The notes under the pieces were generated by a model. That model was not told where the DNA came from and searched no databases. It was given only the letters and a program-made list of their open reading frames with translations. Shown here piece by piece: positions 33,946 through 42,094 of a stretch of 42,094 nt of DNA (position 1 is its first letter; every line of letters begins with the position of its first letter). Both the position numbers and the translations under genes were made by a program. The DNA comes from an uncultured bacterium (GTDB lineage: Bacteria; Actinomycetota; Actinomycetes; S36-B12; CAIYMF01): positions 1 through 42,094 of the forward strand of contig CAIKEU010000050.1 in the NCBI GenBank assembly GCA_903826575.1, in the 5' to 3' direction.

Positions 33946-35133
33946 TCAGTCTTGGCGCTTTTGCCAGCCCAGTTCGGTTTCATGCGCAATGTTTTCGCCC
34001 GTGACTGCCCCGCCACGCGCAAGATCGCGATCGCGCTCCTGCGCGGCAAGTTCCTGATCGGTCGGCGCCGGCCCATGAATGGTCTGACCCCCCTGACCAA
34101 AGACGGGACGATCTTCCGGGAAGTGACAGGCAATTTGATGCCCTGCGCTGATCTCGCGCACCAGCGGAACTTCGACTTTGCAACGATCTTGGGCCTTCCA
34201 GCAGCGGGTGTGGAACACACAGCCGGAGGGAGGGTTGATCGGGCTTGGCAGATCACCTGTTAGCAGAATCCGCTCGCGCCTAGATCCACTATCTGGATCG
34301 GGCAACGGCACAGCCGACAGCAGTGAGTGGGTGTAGGGATGGCGTGGCTGCGAGTAGAGAGTGTCTCGATCAGCCAACTCCATGATTTGCCCGAGGTACA
34401 TGACAGCGACACGATCAGAGATATGCCGAACCACCGAAAGATCATGTGCAACGAAGATGTAGGCAATCCCAAATTCGGATTGGAGATCTTCAAGAAGGTT
34501 AACGACCTGCGCCTGAATAGAAACGTCGAGGGCTGACACCGGCTCATCACAGATGATGAGCTTAGGCTGCAGGGCGATGGCGCGCGCAACCCCAATACGC
34601 TGACGTTGTCCGCCACTGAACTCATGGGGGTATCGGTTGTAGTGCTCGGGGTTCAGACCAACGCGTTCGAGTAGGCCTTGGACGCGCGTCTTTATGTCTT
34701 TGTCAGATAGCGAACCTTGGACGCGGTAGGGGGCACCGACAATCGTTCCAACCGTGTGACGCGGATTAAGCGATGAGAATGGATCCTGAAAAATCATTTG
34801 CATTTCAGATCGCAGCGGACGCATCTGCGAGCGTGAGTAGCCAGTGATGTCGGCACCGTTAAAGATGATGTTGCCTGACGTAGGCTCGAGCAGTTTCGCG
34901 ATGGTGCGTCCTGCCGTCGACTTGCCACATCCCGATTCACCAACAAGACCAAGGGTTTCACCATTCGCAATGTCGAAGGTGATTCCATCAACTGCCTTGA
35001 CAGCACCAACCTGACGTTTGAAGAGAATGCCCTGGGTAATCGGGAAGTGCTTACGTAGATTGCGCACCTGTAGGAGTGCATCAGGACGCAACGGCACGCC
35101 GGTACCAGACTCGGTACTCGTGGTGATTGTCAC
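33946..35133 (-). CDS. oppF: Oligopeptide ABC transporter ATP-binding protein OppF
   Basis: Second ATPase of the peptide importer. 395 residues. Walker [10 protein letters not shown], signature FSGGQRQR, Walker B LIICDEP and H-loop AHDLSVVRH are intact. The oligopeptide/dipeptide C-terminal domain follows, with a Cys cluster ([15 protein letters not shown] ... IACHFP), then a polar tail of about 70 residues longer than usual. GGAGGAG is upstream of the GTG start. It is 42 bases behind oppD, last in the operon, and convergent with the S9 peptidase (27 bases). Confidence 0.93.
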   Translation of the reverse strand: MTITTSTESGTGVPLRPDALLQVRNLRKHFPITQGILFKRQVGAVKAVDGITFDIANGETLGLVGESGCGKSTAGRTIAKLLEPTSGNIIFNGADITGYSRSQMRPLRSEMQMIFQDPFSSLNPRHTVGTIVGAPYRVQGSLSDKDIKTRVQGLLERVGLNPEHYNRYPHEFSGGQRQRIGVARAIALQPKLIICDEPVSALDVSIQAQVVNLLEDLQSEFGIAYIFVAHDLSVVRHISDRVAVMYLGQIMELADRDTLYSQPRHPYTHSLLSAVPLPDPDSGSRRERILLTGDLPSPINPPSGCVFHTRCWKAQDRCKVEVPLVREISAGHQIACHFPEDRPVFGQGGQTIHGPAPTDQELAAQERDRDLARGGAVTGENIAHETELGWQKRQD

Positions 35134-35175
35134 TGCTCCTCCAAAGAATGTGGCCTGCGATGCATGTGCCGTCGC

Positions 35176-36240
35176 CTACAGGTTCGGATTGAGTTCGTTG
35201 AGCCAAATTCGTTGACTCTGCTCAGCCGGAATGTGGCAGCGAACTCTGTGCGTGTCAGACACCGGAGTGAGATCGGGCCGATCCGTCACGCACGCCGCAC
35301 CGACACGATCCCGATAGACACAGCGCGGGCTAAACACACACCCATTGGGCAGGTTGATAAGCGAGGGTGGGTTTCCAGGAATGGGATCTAGACGTCCCTT
35401 GCGATCACGATCCAAGCGCGGCATGGACGCAAGCAAGCCCCAGGTGTAAGGCATCTGCGGCGAATAGAACACATCGCGAACACTGCCCTGTTCGACAGCC
35501 CTGCCTCCGTACATCACCGTCACGTCATCAGCGATCTCCGCCACAACACCGAGATCGTGTGTGATCAAGATGATCGCGGAGTTGAATTCCTTCTGCAGAT
35601 CACGCATAAGGTCAAGAATCTGCGCTTGCACGGTTACGTCCAGAGCAGTCGTTGGCTCATCGGCGATCAAGAGCTGCGGATCGCACACCAAGGCCATGGC
35701 GATCATGACGCGCTGACGCATACCGCCAGAGAATTGATGCGGGTAATCGTCCACTCGCTTAGCAGCGTTCGGGATGCCAACCCGGTCAAGCATCTCGATG
35801 GCCCGCTTCTTGGCGACATCCTTTGACACCTTGTTATGAACGCGGTAGGCCTCCACGATCTGATCGCCAATTGTGTAAAACGGGTGCAGTGACGACAACG
35901 GATCCTGAAAAATCATCGCCATCTTGTTGCCGCGCAGAGGACGGATTTCCTCGCTGGACTTGCCAACCAGTTCCTCACCATCGAGCCAGATCTGGCCGGA
36001 CACCTGCGCGCGGGTGCTGTTATGCAGGCCTAGAATCGCTTGGCTGGTAACGGATTTGCCGGATCCAGACTCGCCGACAATACCCATGGTCTTGCCGCGC
36101 TCGACCTTGAATGACAGGCCATCAACAGACCTCACCATTCCATCGTCGGTAGGGAAGGTGACGTGCAGGTCACGAACTTCAAGGAACGAGGTCGGTGGCG
36201 CACTGGGCAGTGAAGCCGAGGAATCAATTGTCTGGGTCAT
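35176..36240 (-). CDS. oppD: Oligopeptide ABC transporter ATP-binding protein OppD
   Basis: First ATPase of the importer. 354 residues. Walker A GESGSGKS, signature FSGGMRQR, Walker B LLIADEP, H-loop THDLGVVAE. The C-terminal part again has a Cys cluster, GCVFSPRCVYRDRVGAAC and RCHIP, which in relatives can bind a 4Fe-4S cluster. GAGGGATACGAG precedes the ATG at 36240. Fourteen bases separate it from the oppB stop. Confidence 0.94.
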   Translation of the reverse strand: MTQTIDSSASLPSAPPTSFLEVRDLHVTFPTDDGMVRSVDGLSFKVERGKTMGIVGESGSGKSVTSQAILGLHNSTRAQVSGQIWLDGEELVGKSSEEIRPLRGNKMAMIFQDPLSSLHPFYTIGDQIVEAYRVHNKVSKDVAKKRAIEMLDRVGIPNAAKRVDDYPHQFSGGMRQRVMIAMALVCDPQLLIADEPTTALDVTVQAQILDLMRDLQKEFNSAIILITHDLGVVAEIADDVTVMYGGRAVEQGSVRDVFYSPQMPYTWGLLASMPRLDRDRKGRLDPIPGNPPSLINLPNGCVFSPRCVYRDRVGAACVTDRPDLTPVSDTHRVRCHIPAEQSQRIWLNELNPNL

Positions 36241-36254
36241 CTCGTATCCCTCAA

Positions 36255-37265
36255 CTAACTCAGACGCACGCGCGGATCAACCGCACTGTAAAGGACGTCG
36301 ACGATGATGTTCGCAACGACGATGAACAACGAGCTCACGATCGTCAAACCCATAATCACGGGTAGATCCTGCTTGCCAATGGCTTCGACGAACAGAAGCC
36401 CAAGACCCGGCAAGCTGAAGACCTTTTCGACGAAGATTGCGCCGCCAAGTAGAAAGGCGATATCGAGGCCAGCGATGGTAAGAATCGGTGTCAATGCGGC
36501 GCGCATCGCATGCTTGCGAACAACTGTCTTGCGCGGAAGACCCTTCGCGACGGCGGTTCGAATGTAATCCTCACTCATCGTTTCGAGCATGTTGGCACGA
36601 GTAAGTCGCGCGTACAGTGCTGCGCTACCGAAGCCGATCGTGATCCACGCCAAAATCAGCGCTTGGAACCACTTAACCGGGCTTTCGGTGAGCGGTACGT
36701 ATTGAGTGGGCGGCAACCACTTCAGACCATAGACGAATACGTAGAGCAGCAAGATGGCAAACAAGTAAGAGGGCAGCGACAAGAAGAGCAGGATAAACAC
36801 CATCGACGCGCGATCGGCGAAGCCTCCTCGCCGAAGGGCGGACAGCACGCCGACTCCGATACCTAGGGATAGCCAAATGATGGCGGCGCCGACAGTGATC
36901 GACAGCGTTACCGGGAAGCGATCTTTGATGATGTCCCACACCGGAGACTGATACCGGAACGAATAGCCAAAGCAGGGGGCCGGACAGGGGCGCGAACCGT
37001 CAGCGGTGCCGTCCGTAAGGTCTGTACGTCCGGCAACAATGCCTTTCATGTACATGTAGAACTGTTCCGGGATGGGCTTATCAAGCCCGAGGCCGTGCTC
37101 GATGTTGGCAATCAACTCGGGCGACGGGTTCTTGCCGGCGTACAAGTAGGCAGGGCTCGCCCCCGTCATCACCGGAACGACCATGAACAGGCCGAAGGTA
37201 ACCAACGAGACAATGAACAAAACCGCGAGGGCTCCTAGAAGCCTGCGGATGATGTACCGAACCAT
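36255..37265 (-). CDS. oppB: Oligopeptide ABC transporter permease OppB
   Basis: Membrane permease. 336 residues with about six membrane segments, and a large outer loop after the first. The EAA-like cytoplasmic loop is ARLTRANMLETMSEDYIRTA followed by KGLPRKTVVRKHAMR. GGAGGACGC directly precedes the ATG. An intercistronic hairpin lies just upstream (37276-37315). N-terminal MVRYIIRRLLGALAVLF is the usual OppB start. Confidence 0.94.
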   Translation of the reverse strand: MVRYIIRRLLGALAVLFIVSLVTFGLFMVVPVMTGASPAYLYAGKNPSPELIANIEHGLGLDKPIPEQFYMYMKGIVAGRTDLTDGTADGSRPCPAPCFGYSFRYQSPVWDIIKDRFPVTLSITVGAAIIWLSLGIGVGVLSALRRGGFADRASMVFILLFLSLPSYLFAILLLYVFVYGLKWLPPTQYVPLTESPVKWFQALILAWITIGFGSAALYARLTRANMLETMSEDYIRTAVAKGLPRKTVVRKHAMRAALTPILTIAGLDIAFLLGGAIFVEKVFSLPGLGLLFVEAIGKQDLPVIMGLTIVSSLFIVVANIIVDVLYSAVDPRVRLS

Positions 37266-37275
37266 GCGTCCTCCG

Positions 37276-37315
37276 CAGGTTGTGGCCGACAGAAATGCCC
37301 GCCGACCACAACCTG
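37276..37315 (-). repeat. Intercistronic stem-loop between oppA and oppB
   Basis: CAGGTTGTGG (37276-37285) and CCACAACCTG (37306-37315) pair perfectly around a 20-base loop that carries a GCCGAC direct repeat. It sits between oppA (stop 37345) and oppB (start 37265). Such elements commonly protect an upstream binding-protein mRNA and lower expression of the permeases downstream. Confidence 0.6.
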
Positions 37316-37344
37316 ACTAGTTAGAGAGAAGTACTGACGACGAA

Positions 37345-39123
37345 TTACATGCCGTCGCTGGTACCGATGTTGACGTAGTCGTAGTAGTTGCCTACGCCAC
37401 CGTTGAGGTAGATGTTCGTCAGACGCGGGTTGCGGTAGAAGAACGTCTTGTCGAGAACGAATGGCAGGTAGACGGCTGCGTCCATAACTGCGTGATCGAC
37501 GGTCTTGCCAAGGTCAGCAACCTTGGCCGGGTCGTTTTCCTTGGTCAGCGCCGCGAGTGACGAATCAACCGTGGCATCCTTCAGGCTTGGGTAGTTCGAG
37601 TTGCCCTCAGGAAGGATTGCGTTGCTGTTGGCGATTGACTGCCAGAAGCCGTAAGGCGTCGGGAAGTCAGCACCCCAGCCAGCGCCGGCCAGGCCGAGCT
37701 TCAACTTCACGATGTTTGACGGCGAACCGATGAACGTTGAGTAGTACGAAGCAGGGTCAGAGGCAACCACACCGTGCACCTTGATTCCCACGCGCCCGAG
37801 GTTTTCCGAAACCGAAGCAAGTGCCTTGGGGCCAAGACCAACGTTGCGGTAGGCGTAGTTCAGGTCGAAGCCGTTTGGCTGGCCGCACTCGATCAGCTTC
37901 TGCTTCGCCATCGCAAGGTCGCCAGTGTGATCCGCACCATTCGGGTACGGGTCGTAGCCGGCCTCATAGCCGGGGATCAAGGTCGGGACCATCGAACCAG
38001 TGATGTCGCCGGCATATGCACCGCCGTTGATACGAAGCAGAGCGGCCTTGTTGAATGCGTAGAAGATGGCTTGACGGCAGGCCTTATTATCCAACGGAGC
38101 GACCGTCTGGAACACGGCGTCGTAGCGGATGAAGCCGGTTGCTGGGTTGTCTGAATTAGCCTTCTTGGTCGGATCAGCGACGATCTGCGCAATAGTTTCC
38201 GGCTGCACGCCCGTGTCAGCAAAGGTATCGACCGCACCTGAGAGCAGGCGCTTGTCCGCATCGGCGGGGTCGGTGATAACGACGAGTGAGACCTTGTCGA
38301 CCTTCGGGCTGCGTACCTTGTCCGTAGCCTGATCCCAGTTCGGGTTACGAACCCAGTCGGTCTCCTGGCCAGCCTTGAAACTGCTGATCATGAACGGACC
38401 AGAGGCCATCGGCATCTTGCCGTAATCGGCCTTGGTGTCCTTGGCCTTCGGGACCGGTGCCGACGTGGGCAGGGCCATCAGGTAGTCAAAATCAGCGAAC
38501 GGCTTGTTCAAGGCGAACACGATGGTGTTGTCATCTGGAGTCGTCACTGACGTCAAATCGCCAGTCGGGTCAGCGTACGGGCCCTTGTAGGTGTCTGACA
38601 GCAGGCTTGTGTAGTACGACGACGGTCCACCGTTGATGACATCGGATGCGAACAGGCGCTCGATGCCGTACTTGATGTCCTTGGTCGTGATAACTGAACC
38701 ATCGGAGTACTTCAGACCTGGCTGCAAGTGGTACGTCCACTGCGTCTTGTCCGCATTGGCTTCACCGGGGCCAGTAGCCATGTCAGGAACAACGGCCGTT
38801 CCCTCGGTACCCGGAGCTGACTTGAATGCCATGAGGGTACGAGTAAAGAGGCGCTGAAGATCCCAGCAGTATGCGTAGTACGTACGAGCCGGGTCGTACG
38901 AGTCACAGTCAGACTGCGCGCCAAGCTTGAGCGTGCCGCCCGTCTTGGACGATGCGTTTACAACTGATGTTGCCGCGGCGTTGAAGCCACTTGCGCTCGA
39001 TGAGGAACCAGATGGTGCTGCGGACCCGCCGCCTCCACCACTGCTGCCGCCACATGCGGCAAGAGCCAACGCAGTAGCTGCGCCAAGGGCAGCAAACTGG
39101 GTGGCGCGTCGTGTGATCGCCAT
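37345..39123 (-). CDS. oppA: Oligopeptide-binding lipoprotein OppA (SBP family 5)
   Basis: Substrate-binding lipoprotein on the outer face of the membrane. 592 residues. N-terminus MAITRRATQFAALGAATA ends in the lipobox LAAC, so the mature protein begins at the Cys, followed by a glycine/serine-rich linker. The family 5 signature region lies in VPDMATGPGEANADKTQWTY and the following YSDGSVITTKDIKYGIERL. AAGGTGG precedes the ATG at 39123; the in-frame ATG at 39135 lacks a site. M. tuberculosis LpqW (Rv1166), an OppA-like lipoprotein affecting cell-wall lipoarabinomannan, also sits next to typA, so a secondary role is possible. Confidence 0.92.
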   Translation of the reverse strand: MAITRRATQFAALGAATALALAACGGSSGGGGGSAAPSGSSSSASGFNAAATSVVNASSKTGGTLKLGAQSDCDSYDPARTYYAYCWDLQRLFTRTLMAFKSAPGTEGTAVVPDMATGPGEANADKTQWTYHLQPGLKYSDGSVITTKDIKYGIERLFASDVINGGPSSYYTSLLSDTYKGPYADPTGDLTSVTTPDDNTIVFALNKPFADFDYLMALPTSAPVPKAKDTKADYGKMPMASGPFMISSFKAGQETDWVRNPNWDQATDKVRSPKVDKVSLVVITDPADADKRLLSGAVDTFADTGVQPETIAQIVADPTKKANSDNPATGFIRYDAVFQTVAPLDNKACRQAIFYAFNKAALLRINGGAYAGDITGSMVPTLIPGYEAGYDPYPNGADHTGDLAMAKQKLIECGQPNGFDLNYAYRNVGLGPKALASVSENLGRVGIKVHGVVASDPASYYSTFIGSPSNIVKLKLGLAGAGWGADFPTPYGFWQSIANSNAILPEGNSNYPSLKDATVDSSLAALTKENDPAKVADLGKTVDHAVMDAAVYLPFVLDKTFFYRNPRLTNIYLNGGVGNYYDYVNIGTSDGM

Positions 39124-39157
39124 GAACAGATCCACCTTCTTCTTGGGGATAGTGCCA

Positions 39158-39202
39158 GAAACCGTCGGCGACGGCTTCAGTCTCCTGACCTCGTCGTCAG
39201 GA
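39158..39202 (-). repeat. Two stem-loops between oppC and oppA
   Basis: TCCTGAC (39183-39189) pairs with GTCAGGA (39196-39202), and next to it CCGTC (39162-39166) pairs with GACGG (39170-39174), extendable through one wobble pair to 39158-39178. The second is followed by TTTCTGG on the minus strand. They may attenuate or process the transcript upstream of oppA. Confidence 0.4.
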
Positions 39203-39266
39203 AATTTGTGGAGCGGTGATCCGCTGTTTGAACGAAACAGTCCGCAGCATAGGTTCGCGGCCGCAT

Positions 39267-40262
39267 TTAAAGGTCACTCGCCCTCGTGTCGGTTGCGTCG
39301 CGAAGACCGTCACCAAAGAGGTTGAAGGCGAGTACAACAATGAAAATCGACATACCCGGAACGAACATGTAGAACGGATCGAGTTGCAAGCTGCCAAGGG
39401 CGTCATTGATCATTCCACCCCACGTTGGAGTGGGTGGAAGCACACCAACGCCTAAGAAGGACAAACCAGCCTCGGCCAAGATGTTCGTCGGGATTGCCAA
39501 AGTGGCCAGGACCAGAACGGTCGGAAGTAGGTTCGGCAAAAGCTCCTTGAAAATAATTCGCGAGTTGGGTGCGCCAATACTGCGCGCCGCGTCAACGAAT
39601 TCCTTTTCGCGAAGCGAGAGCACCTGGCCTCGAATCAAACGTCCGTAATACGGCCAGGCAAAAAAACCAATGATGAACGTGACGACAAGGATCTGCCACA
39701 CTACCGACGTCGAGTACCAACTCGTCTGACCAACGATGACCAGCAGCGCGATCGCGAACAGCAAGACCGGGAAGGCAAGCAAGACATCCATGGTGCGGCT
39801 GAGCAAGGAATCGATCCAACCACCACGAAGACCGGCGATGATGCCCAAAATCACGCCAATTGACAGGCCGAGCACTGTGGCCAAAACACCGACGATAAGT
39901 GAGTTGCGACCACCGTAGAGGGTCCGCGCCATCAAATCGCGTCCAGTCTGAGGCTCAACCCCAAACGGGTGCTGCCATGAAGCGTTGGAAAAAGGACCGG
40001 CCGGAAACCCCAGCTCGTCGAGCAGTTCTGGATGACTGTCGGCGTAATTGGTATAGGGATCAACCCCAACCCAATTACAGATCAGCGGGGCAAAAATCAC
40101 CAGGAGAATCACGATAAGGATTGTGACCGCACCAGCCATCGCCCACTTATCTTGGCGTAGGCGCCTCCAAGCGATCTCCCCGAGCGAACGCCCAGCGATA
40201 GCAGCAGGGGCATCAATCGCATCGATAGCAAACCGCTCATCGATATCAATTGGCGCAGTCAT
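39267..40262 (-). CDS. oppC: Oligopeptide ABC transporter permease OppC
   Basis: Second permease. 331 residues. An OppC-type N-terminal segment (LGEIAWRRLRQDKWAMAGAV) is followed by an outer loop with GVEPQTGRDLMARTLYGGR and four more membrane segments. The EAA loop is VLSLREKEFVDAARSIGAPN. A weak GAGCAG is the only candidate ribosome-binding site before the ATG at 40262. It is the first transcribed gene of the importer, with oppA second. Confidence 0.94.
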   Translation of the reverse strand: MTAPIDIDERFAIDAIDAPAAIAGRSLGEIAWRRLRQDKWAMAGAVTILIVILLVIFAPLICNWVGVDPYTNYADSHPELLDELGFPAGPFSNASWQHPFGVEPQTGRDLMARTLYGGRNSLIVGVLATVLGLSIGVILGIIAGLRGGWIDSLLSRTMDVLLAFPVLLFAIALLVIVGQTSWYSTSVVWQILVVTFIIGFFAWPYYGRLIRGQVLSLREKEFVDAARSIGAPNSRIIFKELLPNLLPTVLVLATLAIPTNILAEAGLSFLGVGVLPPTPTWGGMINDALGSLQLDPFYMFVPGMSIFIVVLAFNLFGDGLRDATDTRASDL

Positions 40263-40330
40263 CTGCTCATTGCCCTTCCGCCCCCGACGGGACTGTGTCT
40301 TCGCAACATCTGTGGTCGCCGCATATTCAA

Positions 40331-40349
40331 CCGTAGAAATGGGCTACGG
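40331..40349 (-). repeat. Stem-loop upstream of oppC
   Basis: CCGTAG and CTACGG pair around seven bases, 69 bases before the oppC start. It lies beside the larger hairpin at 40357-40381. Confidence 0.4.
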
Positions 40350-40356
40350 CACATAG

Positions 40357-40381
40357 TTCAACGCGAGAAAACCGCGTTGAA
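40357..40381 (-). repeat. Perfect 9-bp inverted repeat between typA and oppC
   Basis: TTCAACGCG (40357-40365) and CGCGTTGAA (40373-40381) pair around seven bases. A second TTCAAC lies at 40326-40331, so the motif occurs three times in 56 bases. It may be an operator for the importer or a weak terminator for typA; no T-run follows. The rest of 40263-40520 shows no gene. Confidence 0.45.
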
Positions 40382-40520
40382 TGAAACTTACGGCATAAAT
40401 CCAAAAGTGCGACCGGTGGTCGCCCGCCGTAACCGTATCGTAACTGAATCTGCACTTAGCGGGATCAAACGGACACTAGAACGATACGTGGTAACCATTC
40501 AGCGCGGGGGTGAAGGCCAC

Positions 40521-42094
40521 TTAGCCCTTTTTTGCCCGGGACGCCGCGCGGCCACGCTCGGTTTGATCGAGCACCACCTTGCGAATACGAACGGTGGCCG
40601 GTGTGACCTCCATACATTCGTCCTCACGGCAAAATTCCAACGCCTGCTCCATCGACATCTGCTTGTGCGGAATCAGCGGCACAAGCACGTCACCAGACGA
40701 CTGACGCATGTTTGTCAGTTTCTTCTCCTTCGTCGGGTTGACGTCCATGTCGTCCTGACGTGAGTTCTCGCCAATAATCATGCCCTCGTAGACCTCGGTA
40801 CCTGGGCCGACGAACATGGTGCCGCGCTCCTGAAGATTCGCGAGCGCAAATCCGGTCGTTGGGCCGCGACGGTCTGCCACGAGGGAGCCGGTGGGACGGG
40901 TGCGCAACTCGCCATGCCACGGCTCGTACTTGTGGAACACGTGGTGAAGCAGGCCAGTTCCCCGCGTTTCGGTAAGGAACTCTGTGCGGAACCCAATCAA
41001 GCCTCGAGCCGGGACGACATACTCCATCCGAACCCAGCCGGTGCCGTGGTTCACCATTTGCTCCATGCGTCCCTTACGCAGGGCCATGAGCTGGGTTACC
41101 ACGCCGAGGTAGTCCTCGGGGATATCAACGGTGAGGTGCTCCATTGGCTCGTGCACCTTGCCATCGATGACTCGGGTGACGACCTGTGGCTTACCGACCG
41201 TCAGCTCAAAGCCTTCGCGACGCATGATTTCGACGAGAATCGCCAACTGCAGTTCACCGCGGCCCTGAACCTCCCATGTGTCAGGACGATCAGTCGGCTG
41301 AATTCGAATGGAGACGTTACCGATGAGTTCGGCATCGAGGCGATTCTTGACCAGACGAGCGGTGAGCTTCGTGCCACTCTGGCCGGCAAGTGGTGAGGTG
41401 TTAATACCGATTGTCATCGAGATGGATGGCTCGTCCACCGTGATCAGCGGAAGTGGGCGCGGATCATCAATATCGGCCAGCGTCTCACCGAGCGTGATCT
41501 CTTCAATTCCAGCAACGGCGACAATTTCGCCCGGACCGGCAGACTCAGCGGGAACCCGCTCAAGTGCTTCTGTCACAAGCAGTTCGACGATCTTGGCGCG
41601 CGTGATCGTGCCATCAGTGCGACACCACGCAACCTGCTGGCCCTTACGCAATGTTCCATTGTGAATACGGCACAGGGCAAGCCGGCCAAGGTACGGGGAT
41701 GAGTCGAGGTTGGTGACGTGCGCCTGCAGTGGCATCTCAGGGTCGTAGTGCGGAGCCGGAACGGTTTCAAGGATTGTCTTGAAAAGCGGCACGAGGTTTT
41801 CGGCGTCTGGCATACCGGCATCTTCGGGGCGGTTGAGCGATGCGCGGCCGGCCTTGGCCGATGCGTAGACGACCGGGAAGTTGATCTGCTCCTCGTCGGC
41901 GTCGAGATCGAAGAAGAGTTCATACGTCTCATCTACTACCTCGGCGATGCGCGCATCTGAACGGTCGACCTTGTTGACCACCAAGATGACAGGCAGGCGC
42001 TTCTGGAGAGCCTTGCGAAGAACGAATCGGGTTTGCGGCAGAGGACCTTCGGACGCGTCGACGAGCAGAAGTACCGCGTCGACCATCTCGAGTC
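40521..42094 (-). CDS. typA: Translational GTPase TypA/BipA (partial)
   Basis: Ribosome-associated GTPase of the EF-G family. The N-terminus with the P-loop is beyond the right edge; about 523 residues remain (full length near 610-630). The G4 motif NKVD and G5-like SAKAG are present in the visible start. After that come domain II (QAHVTNLDSSPYLGRLALCR), domain III (ADIDDPRPLPLITVDEPSISM), domain V (GRGELQLAILVEIMRREGFEL) and the TypA-specific C-terminal domain with FVGPGTEVYEGMIIGENSRQ. A 258-base gap separates it from oppC. In mycobacteria typA (Rv1165) lies near mshB too. Confidence 0.95.
   Translation of the reverse strand, partial: LEMVDAVLLLVDASEGPLPQTRFVLRKALQKRLPVILVVNKVDRSDARIAEVVDETYELFFDLDADEEQINFPVVYASAKAGRASLNRPEDAGMPDAENLVPLFKTILETVPAPHYDPEMPLQAHVTNLDSSPYLGRLALCRIHNGTLRKGQQVAWCRTDGTITRAKIVELLVTEALERVPAESAGPGEIVAVAGIEEITLGETLADIDDPRPLPLITVDEPSISMTIGINTSPLAGQSGTKLTARLVKNRLDAELIGNVSIRIQPTDRPDTWEVQGRGELQLAILVEIMRREGFELTVGKPQVVTRVIDGKVHEPMEHLTVDIPEDYLGVVTQLMALRKGRMEQMVNHGTGWVRMEYVVPARGLIGFRTEFLTETRGTGLLHHVFHKYEPWHGELRTRPTGSLVADRRGPTTGFALANLQERGTMFVGPGTEVYEGMIIGENSRQDDMDVNPTKEKKLTNMRQSSGDVLVPLIPHKQMSMEQALEFCREDECMEVTPATVRIRKVVLDQTERGRAASRAKKG

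Noticed and set aside
1-42094. CRISPR arrays, tRNA genes, insertion sequences, prophage or defence genes
   Set aside because: No repeat-spacer pattern, cloverleaf-like sequence, transposase, integrase or defence motif was recognised; gene content is core metabolism and envelope.

Overview
The window is a stretch of core chromosome from an actinomycete with mid-to-high GC. I infer the lineage from three things: a mycothiol-pathway deacetylase (mshB), an actinobacterial marker gene set (DUF3117, DivIVA-like, FolP2-type DHPS, tetrahydrodipicolinate succinylase DapD, 7Fe ferredoxin), and many GTG starts. Gene content and rough order recall the Mycobacterium tuberculosis segment from typA and mshB through fdxC/dapC, dapD/dapE, folP2, tagA and sigE to tatB and mrp. 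I see no phage, insertion sequence, CRISPR array, tRNA or rRNA. The exact genus cannot be told from the sequence alone; a free-living aquatic or soil actinomycete is plausible.

Layout, left to right. (1) 1-5.5 kb, minus strand: a carbon-metabolism group made of a malyl-CoA lyase-like enzyme, an acyl-CoA dehydrogenase, a DUF2332 protein and a dimethylglycine/sarcosine dehydrogenase-like flavoprotein cut by the left edge. (2) 5.5-9.7 kb: an EamA transporter (minus), then on the plus strand a channel-less MgtE-N/CBS protein, a DUF1003 membrane protein and the Mrp Fe-S carrier. (3) 9.7-14.7 kb, minus strand: an envelope-stress block, sigE, zinc anti-sigma factor, RseB-like protein and DUF2993 protein joined by 4-nt stop/start overlaps, followed by an HtrA-type protease and tatB. 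(4) 14.9-21.9 kb: O-methyltransferase, DUF3117, tagA, DivIVA-like protein, FolP2-type DHPS, two LOG-family proteins, and the divergent dapE/dapD pair. (5) 21.9-26.2 kb: citrate synthase, dapC, 7Fe ferredoxin, and a divergent pair made of a small SH3-like protein and a SirB1 protein. (6) 26.2-33.9 kb: a VanW/peptidoglycan-binding membrane protein, DUF6113-like protein, a divergent FtsH-type AAA protease, mshB and an S9 peptidase. (7) 33.9-42.1 kb, minus strand: a complete oligopeptide ABC transporter in the order permease-binding protein-permease-ATPase-ATPase, preceded by typA, which is cut by the right edge.

How the genes work together: DapC, DapD and DapE are the three enzymes of the succinylase branch of diaminopimelate/lysine synthesis and lie within 5 kb. 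SigE, its antagonist, the RseB-like sensor and HtrA form a plausible envelope-stress circuit. The Opp transporter and the S9 peptidase on the opposite strand could import and then hydrolyse peptides.

The most striking sequence-level signal is regulatory. Nine genes have a TANNNT hexamer at exactly -12 to -7 from the first base of the start codon and no convincing ribosome-binding site, which is the expected layout of leaderless transcripts. No intergenic gap exceeds about 300 bases; the largest (40263-40520) holds two stem-loops upstream of the peptide transporter. I did not find a convincing new multi-gene system; the best leads are listed as findings.
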